Source: DASUGM01 sp036274055
GTDB taxonomy: Bacteria; Acidobacteriota; Vicinamibacteria; Vicinamibacterales; SCN-69-37
Direction: 5' to 3'
Length of the DNA stretch: 49,002 bases
Assembly (NCBI GenBank): GCA_036274055.1
Contig: DASUGM010000122.1
Location: forward strand, 1-49,002
This document shows positions 1-7,925 of this stretch, in pieces (within the stretch, counting starts at the first letter, position 1; the number at the start of each line of letters is the position of its first letter). Both the position numbers and the translations under genes were made by a program. The notes beneath the pieces are model-generated. The model saw nothing but the letters and a program-made list of their open reading frames with translations, searched no databases and had not been told where the DNA came from.

Positions 1-146
1 AGGACAAGGGCTATGGAGCGATCACCACCGAGATCGTCGACCGGCCGGCGTTTTACTTTGCCGAGGATTACCACCAGCAGTATCTCGCCAAGAATCCCGG
101 CGGCTACTGCGGGATTGGCGGCACCGGCGTCAGCTGCCGGCCTTGA
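1..146 (+). CDS. msrA: Peptide-methionine (S)-S-oxide reductase MsrA, C-terminal fragment
   Basis: Reading from base 3, the last 47 codons before TGA at 144-146 give a typical MsrA C-terminus: an ITTEI-like stretch, FYFAEDYHQQYL, then KNPGGYCGIGGTGVSC. In the family this end contains the conserved EDYHQQYL block and resolving cysteines. MsrA reduces methionine sulfoxide in proteins, usually with thioredoxin as reductant. The catalytic GCFW motif lies outside the window, so the gene is partial at its 5' end. The next gene begins 31 bp downstream on the same strand, so the two may be cotranscribed. The identification rests on the C-terminal motif only. Confidence 0.85.
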   Translation, partial: DKGYGAITTEIVDRPAFYFAEDYHQQYLAKNPGGYCGIGGTGVSCRP

Positions 147-177
147 CGTGCCGCGCCGCAAAAGGGACGATGCGCGA

Positions 178-2241
178 GTGACTCGCATCTTCCCGACTGC
201 GGCCCTCGGCATCGTGTCAGTCGCAGCGCTCACCACGTTTGCCGCCGCTCTTCACGCGCAGGCGCCCGCCGCTGCGCCGCCGGTTCGCACTCAGGTGCCG
301 GCGGCGGCGACGACGCCGGCCGAACGCGCGGCGATCGATCGCGCGATCGCCGCGGTGTTTCCGAGTCTCGTCCGCGTCTCGGTGGTCTACATGGATCAGC
401 AGGGCGGACGTGAAGTGAAGGGCATGTCGTCGGGCAGCGGCACCATCATCTCGGCCGACGGCTACGTTCTCACCAATCATCACGTCACCGGGCGGCCTCG
501 GCGCATCGTCTGCACCTTGTCGACGCGCGAGGAAGTGCCCGCGGAACTGGTCGGCACCGATCCGCTCGCCGACATCGCGGTGTTGAAACTGCGGCCGGAA
601 ACGCCGACCGTCTACAAGCCGGCGCGATTCGGCGACTCGAGCCGGCTCGCGCGCGGCCAGACGGTGCTCGCGATGGGCAGTCCGCTGGCGTTATCGCAGT
701 CGGTGACGCTCGGCATCGTCAGCAATCCCGAGATGATCATGCCGCAGACGCTGGGCGGCGGCGACGACAACCTGCTCGACGGCGAGGACGTCGGCATGAT
801 CGTCCGTTGGATCGGCCACGACGCGTCGATCTGGCCCGGCAACTCGGGCGGGCCGCTGGTCAATCTCGCCGGTGAGATCGTCGGCGTGAACGAAATCAGT
901 TATGGCCTGGGCGGCGCGATTCCCAGCAACCTCGCGCGTTCGATCGCGGCCGCGCTGATCAAGGACGGTCGCGTCAAGCGCGCCTGGACAGGACTCGAAC
1001 TGCAGCCCCGGCTCGGCAACGACGCGCAGCCGGGCGCGCTGGTGAGCTGGGTCGCCGAAAACTCGCCGGCCGGGACGGCCGGCGTCCGCGCCGGCGACGT
1101 GCTGACCAGGGTCAACGGCGCCGCGATCGACGCGCAGTTCGCCGAGCAGTTGCCGCCGGTGAACCAGTCGCTGCTGTCGCTGCCGATTGGCAAGCCGGCG
1201 GCGCTGGTCGTGCGCCGCGGCGCCGCGGATGTGACGCTGACGATGACGCCGACCGAACGGCCGGCCGCACTGGCGGTGCCGGTCGAGGTGCGCAACATGG
1301 GCGTCGTCGTCGCCGACATCACGCCCTTCGAGGCGCGCGAGATGGCGCGCGGCAATACCGACGGCGTCCGCATCGTCAGCATGCGCGCCGGCGGACCGTC
1401 CGATCAGGCGAAACCAAATCTGCGCCGCAACGACGTCATCGTCGAAGTCGAAGGACAGCCGGTCAAAGACGCCGCTGAGCTCCAGACGCGTACGCAGGCG
1501 GCGCTCGGATCGACGGGCCGCGCCAAGGTGCTGGTCGGCTTCGATCGCGGCCGCGATCGCTACGCGACGGTCGTCGAGGTCGGCGATCCGGTCGTCGAAG
1601 ACCCGCCGCGCGAAGCGAAGAAGGCGTGGGTTCCGGTCAACGTCCAGGTCTTGACGCCGCCGCTGGCCGAACGGCTCGGCCTCAAGGGCAAGACCGGCGT
1701 TCGCGTCACCCGCGTGCTCGATCCGGAGACGCCACTGCGTGTCGGCGACGTCATCCTCGCGATCGACAACGAGCCGGTGCGCGCGAGCGCGGCCAACGAA
1801 GAGGATTTGTTCGCCGGCGCGATCCGCCGGTACAAGACCGGGACGCAGGTCGCGCTGACCGTGTTTCGCGACGGCAAGGAAGCGCCGGTGCAGGTGACGC
1901 TGGGAACGTCGCCATCGCAGCCGCGCGAAATGCGCCGCTACGACGACCCGATTTTCGAGTTCCGCGTCCGCGACGTCGCCGAGGTGGATCGCGAGGATCC
2001 GACGCTGGCCGGCGCCAGGGGCGTGGTCGTCGAGTCGGTCGCGGTGCGCGGCTGGGCATCGCTCGGCCGCCTCAACGGCGGCGACGTCATCCTTGCGCTC
2101 GACGGCAAGAGCGTTGCCGACATTGCCGACTTCGAAGCGCGCATGAAGGATATCCATGCGCGCAAGCCGAGCGCCGTCGTGTTCGAGATCCGGCGCGGCA
2201 TCCGCACGATGTTCATCGAGATCGAGCCGGCATGGAAATAG
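178..2241 (+). CDS. HtrA/Deg-like secreted serine protease with four PDZ domains
   Basis: A 687-residue exported trypsin-fold protease. The GTG start at 178 is chosen because it opens directly into a signal peptide (TRIFPTAALG... to HAQA) and has AAAAGGGA about 10 bases upstream; the frame is open further upstream only because it overlaps msrA. The triad is visible: His102 in TNHHV, Asp132 in LADIAVLKL, Ser223 in GNSGGPL. After the protease domain (about 45-245) come four PDZ-like modules at about 255-350, 360-455, 485-580 and 600-687, each with a GDVI/NDVI-type core. Usual HtrA proteins have one or two PDZ domains, so this is an extended version. The likely role is quality control or regulated proteolysis in the periplasm. 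A degenerate paralogue follows 65 bp downstream. Confidence 0.9.
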   Translation: MTRIFPTAALGIVSVAALTTFAAALHAQAPAAAPPVRTQVPAAATTPAERAAIDRAIAAVFPSLVRVSVVYMDQQGGREVKGMSSGSGTIISADGYVLTNHHVTGRPRRIVCTLSTREEVPAELVGTDPLADIAVLKLRPETPTVYKPARFGDSSRLARGQTVLAMGSPLALSQSVTLGIVSNPEMIMPQTLGGGDDNLLDGEDVGMIVRWIGHDASIWPGNSGGPLVNLAGEIVGVNEISYGLGGAIPSNLARSIAAALIKDGRVKRAWTGLELQPRLGNDAQPGALVSWVAENSPAGTAGVRAGDVLTRVNGAAIDAQFAEQLPPVNQSLLSLPIGKPAALVVRRGAADVTLTMTPTERPAALAVPVEVRNMGVVVADITPFEAREMARGNTDGVRIVSMRAGGPSDQAKPNLRRNDVIVEVEGQPVKDAAELQTRTQAALGSTGRAKVLVGFDRGRDRYATVVEVGDPVVEDPPREAKKAWVPVNVQVLTPPLAERLGLKGKTGVRVTRVLDPETPLRVGDVILAIDNEPVRASAANEEDLFAGAIRRYKTGTQVALTVFRDGKEAPVQVTLGTSPSQPREMRRYDDPIFEFRVRDVAEVDREDPTLAGARGVVVESVAVRGWASLGRLNGGDVILALDGKSVADIADFEARMKDIHARKPSAVVFEIRRGIRTMFIEIEPAWK

Positions 2242-2270
2242 GCCCCAGGGCCTGGTCTTTCAATCGCCGA

Positions 2271-2294
2271 GCCGTGAGCCGTGAGCTCTGAGCC
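2271..2294. repeat. Heptamer tandem repeat, GCCGTGA type
   Basis: Two copies of GCCGTGA and one GCTCTGA followed by GCC sit between the protease stop and the Shine-Dalgarno of the next gene. The same heptamer is more extended at 12335-12380. It is one of several heptamer arrays in this window that keep GCC and vary the other four bases. Confidence 0.7.
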
Positions 2295-2306
2295 AAAGGA
2301 GACTGA

Positions 2307-3077
2307 ATGCGTCCGTTGAAGGCAATCGTGCTGGTCACGGGATCGATTCTCGTTGCCGGCACCGTGTCGATGGCGCAGAGCCCCGACGAGCGCGCCGCCG
2401 CGCGGGCGGTGGTGAAGAAGCAGGGCGACGCGGTGGTCACGGTGACCGCGACCGTCAAGCTGCGCGTCAACGTCGGCGGCCGCGATCAGCCGCGCGATCA
2501 ACCGGCGCAGTCCAACGCCACCGTGCTGGACAACACCGGCCTGGCGGTGACATCGCTCTCCACGTTCGTCCCCGACGCGCTCTACGAGCGCGGCCTGACG
2601 ATGCAGATGCCATCCGGCACGAAGATCGAAGTGTCGAGCGAAGTCTCGGACATGAAAATCCGGACCGCCGACGGCCGGGAAGTCGCGGCCAGACTCGTGC
2701 TCAAAGATGAAGATCTGGACCTCGCCTTCGTCCGTCCGACCGAGCCGGTGTCGCCGGCGATGCCATTCGTCGACGCCGCGGTGTCCAAGCCTGGCCTACT
2801 CGATCTGCTCGTGCTGGTGCAGCGGACCACCGAATCGACGGGATGGGCGACCGGCACCGCGTTCGGTACCGTGCAGTTGATTATCGACAAGCCACGCACG
2901 TACTACCTCGTCGCGTTCCCGTCGATGGGCGGCGCGGGGCTGGGCTCGCCGTTCTTCGACACGTCCGGCAAATTCGTCGGCGTCATCCTGTTACGCAACA
3001 CCGGTCAGCGCGGCAGCGGGATGCCGGGCGTGCTGCCGGCGGAGGACATCCGGGAAGTGGCGAAGCAGGCGAAGTAG
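2307..3077 (+). CDS. Degenerate trypsin-fold (HtrA-like) exported protein, probably inactive
   Basis: A 256-residue protein with a signal peptide ending at SMAQ (about residue 24) and a strong AAAGGAG site 5-10 bases before the ATG. It follows an HtrA layout: a strand pair ending in GLAVTSLSTF where an active enzyme has the TNHHV histidine, LDLAFVRP around residue 138 where the catalytic Asp would sit, and GAGLGSPFFD at about 210-218 where GNSGGPL would be. The Asp-like position is kept, but the His is lost and the Ser block is GLGSP rather than GNSGGP. I infer a pseudoprotease, perhaps a partner or regulator of the preceding enzyme. There is no PDZ domain. The fold assignment is moderately sure, the role is not. 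Confidence 0.7.
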   Translation: MRPLKAIVLVTGSILVAGTVSMAQSPDERAAARAVVKKQGDAVVTVTATVKLRVNVGGRDQPRDQPAQSNATVLDNTGLAVTSLSTFVPDALYERGLTMQMPSGTKIEVSSEVSDMKIRTADGREVAARLVLKDEDLDLAFVRPTEPVSPAMPFVDAAVSKPGLLDLLVLVQRTTESTGWATGTAFGTVQLIIDKPRTYYLVAFPSMGGAGLGSPFFDTSGKFVGVILLRNTGQRGSGMPGVLPAEDIREVAKQAK

Positions 3078-3104
3078 GCGTGGGGCGCTCCGAGCGCCTC
3101 GCGG

Positions 3105-3360
3105 CGCTTCTCTCCAAGAGCCTTCAACATGAAGGACGTGAAGAAATCCTCGCTTCTTTGGAAAACCTTACGGGATGCATGCTGAGAGAAAGGCGCAGTA
3201 GAGGATGAAGCTCATGAAGAGTCTCACCGCCATGACCGCTGCTCTTCTTCATGAGCTTCATCCGAATCTGAGCTTTCGTTCAGGACGCATCTCGCAAGGT
3301 TTTCAAAAAGAAGTAGGTCTTCTTCATGTCCTTCATGTTGAAGGCTCTTGGAGACAAGCG
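3105..3360. repeat. Long intergenic hairpin element, 9-bp unit class (element A)
   Basis: This fills most of the 293-bp gap between the pseudoprotease and the permease, which converge here. The outer arms 3105-3145 and 3320-3360 are inverted repeats matching at 39 of 41 positions. Inside, a second pair (about 3154-3190 and 3275-3312, with TTGGAAAAC on the left) and a third (about 3203-3221 and 3242-3262) pair in register, so nearly all 256 bases can form one long imperfect hairpin. The arm holds near-repeats of 9 bases (CATGAAGGA, CGTGAAGAA). Short reading frames inside show no coding features. The element may act as a two-way terminator, but it is far longer than needed for that. Confidence 0.85.
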
Positions 3361-3370
3361 ATTTTCTTGT

Positions 3371-6022
3371 TCAGCGTAGCGCTTCCAACGGATCGACCCG
3401 GGTCGCGCGGCGTGCGGCGATGAACGCCGCCGTGCTGGCCGCGGCGATCAGCACCGCAATCGCCATCGCGTAGGCCGCCGGATCGGCCGGCGTGATCTGA
3501 AACAGCAGGCTCCGCACGTACTGCGATACCGCGAACGTTGCGGCGACGCCGATCGCGGCGCCGCTGAACATGAGCCACGCCGCCTGGCGCATCACCCAGG
3601 CGAGAATCCGCCCCGGACTGGCGCCGAGCGCCATCCGCAGCCCGATTTCGTGGGTGCGTTGACCGACGACGTAGGCGACGACGCCGTAGAGGCCGACCAG
3701 CGCGAGCGCGAGCGCGAGCACCGCGAACAGCAGGAACAGGAATGTCTGAAAATTGCGCTCGGCCTGGCGCAGCGCCAGCGTCTCGGCGAGCGTGCGGGTG
3801 TTGGTCAACGGCAACTTCGGATCGATTGACCAGACCGCCGCCGAGATCGCCTGCGCCAGCGGTCGCGGATCGCCGTCGGCCCGAACCGCGAACTCGCTCA
3901 ACGGCAGCGGGTACAACTGCAACTGCGCCGCCGGCAGATACACCTGCGGCTCGATCGCGGCGGCGCGCCCGCCGCGCCGGATGTCGCTGACCACACCGAC
4001 GACGCGGATCGCCGGCATCTCCGGGCCGCGACGGATCACGCGTCCGAGCGGATCGCCGCCGTTGAGGAACGAACGCGCGAATTGCTCGTTGACGACGGCG
4101 ACGCCCTCGGTGCTGGTGCGATCGGTCACGGCCAGCGCGCGGCCGTGCTTGAGGCTCATCCCAAACGTCGCGAAGTAGCCGGGGCTGACCGCTTGAAAGC
4201 CGGCCAGCAGCCCCTTCACGCCATCATCGCCACCGGCCGGCTCGATCAGGAAGCCGCTGCCCCAGTTACCGCGGAGCGGCAGGCGGTTGCCGAAAGCGAC
4301 GCCTCGCACGCCGGGCATCGCACTGACCCGATCGGCCAGCGCTTCGAAAAAGGCGAGTCGCGCCGGCGGCTTCGTGGCCGGCGGCAAGCCGATATTGGCG
4401 GCGAGCACACCCTCCGGCTCGAAGCCAAGATCAACGCGATTCAGTGCGATCAGGCTGCGGACCATCAACGCCGCGCCGACCAGCAGCATCATCGACAGCG
4501 CGATCTCGACGACGACCAGGACGCTGCGGCTGCGCGCCGCCCAGCCGCCGACGACCGCGCGGTCGTTGGCGCGTAGCGTGTCCACGGGCTGCGCGCGCCG
4601 GACCTGCCACGCCGGCAGCAGCCCGAAGACCACACCGGTGATCGCCGAGAGCGCGATGGTGAAGAACAGCACGCGCGTGTCGAGCGTGACGCGATCGAGA
4701 TGCGGGATCGTCGCCGGCGCCAGGCGTACCAGTGTCCGCATCACCCAGAAGGCGAGCGCCAGGCCGGCGCCGCCGCCGAGGCCGGCGAGGACGAGGCTCT
4801 GGACGATCAGTTCGCCCGCGACACGGCCCCGGGTGGCGCCGAGCGCGAAGCGCACCGCGACCTCGCGCTGCCTCGAGATCGATCGCACCAGGAACAGCGC
4901 CGCCACGTTGACGCAGGCCACGAGCAGGACGAGGCCGACCGCAGCCCAGAGCGTCAGTACGAGCGTCCGGACATCGCGCGCCTGATCGGCGCCAAGCGGC
5001 GCAATCTCGGCTCGCATCTCGCCGATTTGCGGGATCTCGCGCGCCAGTCCCTCGGACACCGCGGTCAACTCGGCGCGCGCGGCCTCGACCGAGACGCCCC
5101 GCTTCAGGCGCGCGGCGGCGCTGGCGATGTGTTCGCCGCGGCCGGTCAGCATGTCCGCCGGCAACACGAGGGGCACGATCAGACTGGGCGGATCGGCCGC
5201 TTCGGCTTCGCCGAGGGCGACGAATGCCGGCGGCATCACGCCGATGACGTGCGTCGGCCGGCCGTCGAGATCGATCGTCCGCTCGGTCGCCGCCGTATCG
5301 CCGCCGAGCCGGCGCTGCCAGAATGCGTGCGTGACGATGACGACGTTGTCCTGTCCGGCGACGAAATCGCTGTCCGCAAAGCCGCGGCCCAGCGCCGGCG
5401 GGACGCCAAGAACGTCGAGGTACGTGCGCGACACCTGCACGGTCAACAGACGCTCGGGCGTGCCCGCGCCGGTCAGCGACATCAGCGTATTCGCGAACAT
5501 CGTCACCGCGTCAAACGACGACGATCGGGCGACGTAGTCGGCCAGATTCGCCGGTGCCACCGAGGTCCGCGTCCGTGCCGCCTCCGGGCCCTTGCCCGGC
5601 GACGATTCCCAGAGCGCGACCAATCGATCGGCGTTCGGATACGGCGGCAGCCGCAGCATGACGCCGTCGACCAGGCTGAAGATCGCCGTGTTGACGCCGA
5701 TGCCGAGCGCAAGCGTCAGCACCGCGGCGGCCGTGAAGCCGGGGGTCTTGGCGAGCAGCCGAATCGCGTAGCGAACGTCGCGGCCGAGATGGTCGAGCGG
5801 GCGAAAACCACGCGCGTCGCGCACCGCCTCGCGCGCCCGATCGACCCCGCCGAAGTCACGGCGGGCCGCGGCGCGCGCCGCCGCCGGATCGAGGCCGCGG
5901 CGGACGTAGTCGTCGGCGGCGAGATCGATATGCGCCTGGATCTCCGAGTCGGCATCCTGCCCGACCGCGCCGGAGCGCAGCCACTCCGTGAGGCGCGCGA
6001 GCCAGCGCCGCACGCCGCTCAC
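3371..6022 (-). CDS. MacB/FtsX-type ABC transporter permease (acidobacterial orphan-permease type)
   Basis: An 883-residue membrane protein. The GTG start at 6022 overlaps the padR stop (GTGA overlap) and opens directly into the family's N-terminal prefix domain, with DSEIQAHIDLAADDYVRRG and RRDFGG. A first transmembrane helix (TPGFTAAAVLTLALGIGVNT) is followed by a MacB-like periplasmic domain (about 85-330), an FtsX block with three helices (about 345-500), a second periplasmic domain and a final three-helix FtsX block ending at EALR. This duplicated layout, with no ATPase gene beside it, matches the permeases abundant in acidobacteria, usually annotated as ABC transporter permease. The tight coupling to padR suggests PadR-controlled expression. 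The substrate is unknown. Confidence 0.9.
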   Translation of the reverse strand: MSGVRRWLARLTEWLRSGAVGQDADSEIQAHIDLAADDYVRRGLDPAAARAAARRDFGGVDRAREAVRDARGFRPLDHLGRDVRYAIRLLAKTPGFTAAAVLTLALGIGVNTAIFSLVDGVMLRLPPYPNADRLVALWESSPGKGPEAARTRTSVAPANLADYVARSSSFDAVTMFANTLMSLTGAGTPERLLTVQVSRTYLDVLGVPPALGRGFADSDFVAGQDNVVIVTHAFWQRRLGGDTAATERTIDLDGRPTHVIGVMPPAFVALGEAEAADPPSLIVPLVLPADMLTGRGEHIASAAARLKRGVSVEAARAELTAVSEGLAREIPQIGEMRAEIAPLGADQARDVRTLVLTLWAAVGLVLLVACVNVAALFLVRSISRQREVAVRFALGATRGRVAGELIVQSLVLAGLGGGAGLALAFWVMRTLVRLAPATIPHLDRVTLDTRVLFFTIALSAITGVVFGLLPAWQVRRAQPVDTLRANDRAVVGGWAARSRSVLVVVEIALSMMLLVGAALMVRSLIALNRVDLGFEPEGVLAANIGLPPATKPPARLAFFEALADRVSAMPGVRGVAFGNRLPLRGNWGSGFLIEPAGGDDGVKGLLAGFQAVSPGYFATFGMSLKHGRALAVTDRTSTEGVAVVNEQFARSFLNGGDPLGRVIRRGPEMPAIRVVGVVSDIRRGGRAAAIEPQVYLPAAQLQLYPLPLSEFAVRADGDPRPLAQAISAAVWSIDPKLPLTNTRTLAETLALRQAERNFQTFLFLLFAVLALALALVGLYGVVAYVVGQRTHEIGLRMALGASPGRILAWVMRQAAWLMFSGAAIGVAATFAVSQYVRSLLFQITPADPAAYAMAIAVLIAAASTAAFIAARRATRVDPLEALR

Positions 6023-6360
6023 GAGCGGCCTCCGGCCGGCGACAGGAACCGCGCCATCAGCGCCGAGATCCGCGACCAGCGCGCCGATTCGGCCTGGAGC
6101 CGCCGCGCTCCGCGCGGGGTCAGGCTGTAGTACTTCGCCTTGCGGTTGTTGTCCGACGCGCCCCACTTCGCACGAATCCAACCCTGCTGCTCGAGCCGGA
6201 CCAGCGCCGGGTAGAGCGTGCCCTGGTTGAGCTTCAGGGCGTCGCCGCTGGTCTGCTCGATCCGCCGGGCCAGGCCGTAGCCGTGCATCGGCCCCATCGC
6301 CTCGAGCGTGGTCATCACCATCAGCGCGAGCGTCCCCTGCTGGACATCTTCTGTTGGCAT
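6019..6360 (-). CDS. PadR family transcriptional regulator
   Basis: A 113-residue winged-helix repressor. The ATG at 6360 gives MPTEDVQQGTLALMVMTTLE, the normal beginning of this family; upstream extension would read through intergenic repeats. The central part holds HGYGLARRIEQTSG and LNQGTLYPALVRLEQQGWI, the recognition helix and wing of PadR proteins, followed by YYSLTPRGARRL. Its stop overlaps the GTG of the permease, so the two are translationally coupled. In acidobacteria such regulators commonly precede this permease type. I infer that it autoregulates the operon in response to a small ligand; the operator is not evident. Confidence 0.93.
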   Translation of the reverse strand: MPTEDVQQGTLALMVMTTLEAMGPMHGYGLARRIEQTSGDALKLNQGTLYPALVRLEQQGWIRAKWGASDNNRKAKYYSLTPRGARRLQAESARWSRISALMARFLSPAGGRS

Positions 6361-6422
6361 GCTACATGAGACGGAGTGGGGCGCTCTGTGGTTTGCCAAC
6401 AGGGGCGGCCCCCCCGCCCATG

Positions 6423-6487
6423 GGCGATCGGCGATCGGGCGATCGGGCGATGGCAGAGCATCGGCGATCGGGCGATCGGGCGAAGGA
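6423..6487. repeat. Octamer tandem repeat, GGGCGATC type
   Basis: Seven near-copies of a GGGCGATC or GGCGATC unit, interrupted once by a short GCAGAGCATC spacer, in the gap between padR and the propeller gene. CGATCG is self-complementary, so any two units can pair. The unit length (8, sometimes 7) and the location resemble the other repeat elements here. The array makes several long but non-coding open frames. Confidence 0.7.
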
Positions 6488-6592
6488 TATGCTCCGCGCT
6501 CAGCTCCGGGCCGGAAGACCTCACTGCAGCCTTCCCCGATCGCGCGCCTTCTTCGCGGCGGGCGCGAGCTCACGACTTGTGTGAACCGCGAC

Positions 6593-6734
6593 GGGCGCTC
6601 GGCGTTCTTTCGCTGCACGGCCACGGTCGCCCTGACGAACGAAGCACGGAAGAACGATAGAACGGAGCGCCCGAACTTCCGAAGTCCCGAACGAAAGAAC
6701 GCACATGTTCACGTTGAAGGCTCTTGTCGCGTAA
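6593..6734. repeat. Inverted-repeat element with a solo class-A terminus
   Basis: An inverted repeat GCGTTCTTTCG at 6602-6612 and its complement at 6692-6702 (11 of 11), plus GGGCGCTC at 6593-6600 with its complement at 6665-6672 (8 of 8). The two pairings cross, so they are alternative or pseudoknotted. Between them is a run of GAACG/GAAG near-repeats. At 6713-6727 the end reads GTTGAAGGCTCTTGTC, the same terminal motif as the 3105-3360, 9058-9240 and 33186-33330 elements, but its left partner is missing. The rest of the 401-bp gap 6361-6761 holds the octamer array and no gene that I can support. Confidence 0.6.
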
Positions 6735-6761
6735 GATTCGGGGCTGGAGGACCCCCAAGCC

Positions 6762-7847
6762 ATGCGTACCACCCTCAAGCTCGCGGCGATGCTGTCGCTC
6801 GTGGTGCTGACCGCGTCAGCGCCCGTCGCCGCGCCGCTCGCCAGCACCGTCGCGATTGGCCCGACGTTCCAATCGATGAGCCGGCTCGCGTTCGGCCCGG
6901 ACGGCGTTTTGTACGTCGCCGATACCAGTGCCGCCTCGATCGTCGCCGTCGATCTGGGCACTCAGCCTGGCGCCGCCGGCACGAAGGACATTGCCGGTGT
7001 CGACGCCAGGATTGCGGCGCTCCTCGGCACCGACGCCAAGGAAATCGTCGTCACCGATCTGGCCGTCCACCCGAAAACGCGTCACTCCTACATCTCGGTC
7101 ATGCGCGGCACCGGCGCCGATGCCAGGCCAGCGCTCGTGCGCGTTGACGGCGCCGGCGCGCTGTCGCTCGTCGCGACCGAGGCGCTGAAGTTCACGATGG
7201 TGTCGCTGCCAAACCCGGTCCCGAACCCGACGACCGGCCGCAGCAACCGATCGCAGGCAATCACCGACATGGCGTTCCTCGACGGCCGCCTCTACGTCGC
7301 CGGGCTCTCGAACGAAGAGTTCTCGTCGAAATTCTGGTCGGTGCCGTATCCGTTCGCGTCGGCCGACAACGGCACGAGCGTCGAGATCTACCACGGCTCG
7401 CACGGCCGGCTCGAAACCAGTTCGCCGGTCTACAGCTTCGTGCCGACACGGGTGAATGGCCAGCCAACGCTGATCGCCGGCTACCTCTGCACGCCGCTGG
7501 TGCGCTTCCCGGTCGGCGACCTCAAGCCGGGCGCCAAGGTCATGGGGACGACGATCGCCGAGCTCGGCAACGGCAACCGTCCAATCGACATGATTCTCTA
7601 CAAGAAGAACGGCAAGGAGTTTCTTCTGATGTCGAACACGAGCCGCGGCGTGATGAAGATCTCCACTGACGGCTTCGGCTCGGCCACCGGGATCACGACG
7701 CAAATCAAGGACAAGGCCGGCGTCGGCTACGAAACCGTCGCCTCGATGACCGGCATCGAGCAGCTCGACCTGCTCGACGCGACCCACTCGATCGTGCTGG
7801 CGCGCACGCCCGCGGGCTTGAACCTGCAGGCGGTCGTGCTGCCGTAG
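6762..7847 (+). CDS. Exported beta-propeller-like protein of unknown function
   Basis: A 361-residue protein with a signal peptide (MRTTLKLAAM through PVAAP) and an ATG preceded by GGAGG 12 bases upstream. The body has propeller-type strands: LAFGPDGVLYVADTSAASIVAVDL near the start, TDLAVHP, ITDMAFLDGRLYVAGLS, and a final IVLARTP strand. These resemble NHL or SMP-30-like blades, but no catalytic signature is clear. A conserved-looking middle (SKFWSVPYPF, IYHGSHGRLETSSP) is not a motif I can name. It is followed 39 bp later by a lipoprotein and may be part of a small envelope operon. I do not recognise the function. Confidence 0.75.
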   Translation: MRTTLKLAAMLSLVVLTASAPVAAPLASTVAIGPTFQSMSRLAFGPDGVLYVADTSAASIVAVDLGTQPGAAGTKDIAGVDARIAALLGTDAKEIVVTDLAVHPKTRHSYISVMRGTGADARPALVRVDGAGALSLVATEALKFTMVSLPNPVPNPTTGRSNRSQAITDMAFLDGRLYVAGLSNEEFSSKFWSVPYPFASADNGTSVEIYHGSHGRLETSSPVYSFVPTRVNGQPTLIAGYLCTPLVRFPVGDLKPGAKVMGTTIAELGNGNRPIDMILYKKNGKEFLLMSNTSRGVMKISTDGFGSATGITTQIKDKAGVGYETVASMTGIEQLDLLDATHSIVLARTPAGLNLQAVVLP

Positions 7848-7861
7848 CGTTCGATCTCCGA

Positions 7862-7925
7862 GACGAGGCAGCGGGGCAGCGAGGCAATGAAGTTTCAAGG
7901 TGCCTTCGCGCTCCGCTGCCTCGTT
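7862..7925. repeat. Octamer hairpin element overlapping a gene start
   Basis: GCAGCGGG, GCAGCGAG and GCAATGAAG form an octamer-like series. The left arm 7864-7874 (CGAGGCAGCGG) is the exact complement of 7913-7923. The ATG of the lipoprotein gene at 7887 lies inside the element, and the right arm encodes part of its signal peptide. Confidence 0.7.

Noticed and set aside
691..2157. Long open frame on the minus strand inside the HtrA-like gene
   Set aside because: It is an antisense shadow of a high-GC gene; composition is Arg/Asp/His-rich with no domain.
3361..3375. Intrinsic terminator with ATTTTCTTG tract after element A
   Set aside because: The T run is short and lies at the end of the convergent permease gene; it cannot be separated from coding sequence.
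3205..3423. Small open frame of 72 codons in the gap before the permease
   Set aside because: It lies entirely across the inverted-repeat element and has no ribosome site or conserved features.
4700..6130. Plus-strand open frame of 476 codons opposite the permease gene
   Set aside because: Antisense shadow; the minus strand encodes a clear FtsX/MacB permease.
6357..6368. CATGCTACATG at the padR start as a PadR operator
   Set aside because: PadR sites vary and one short palindrome-like motif at a start codon is weak evidence.
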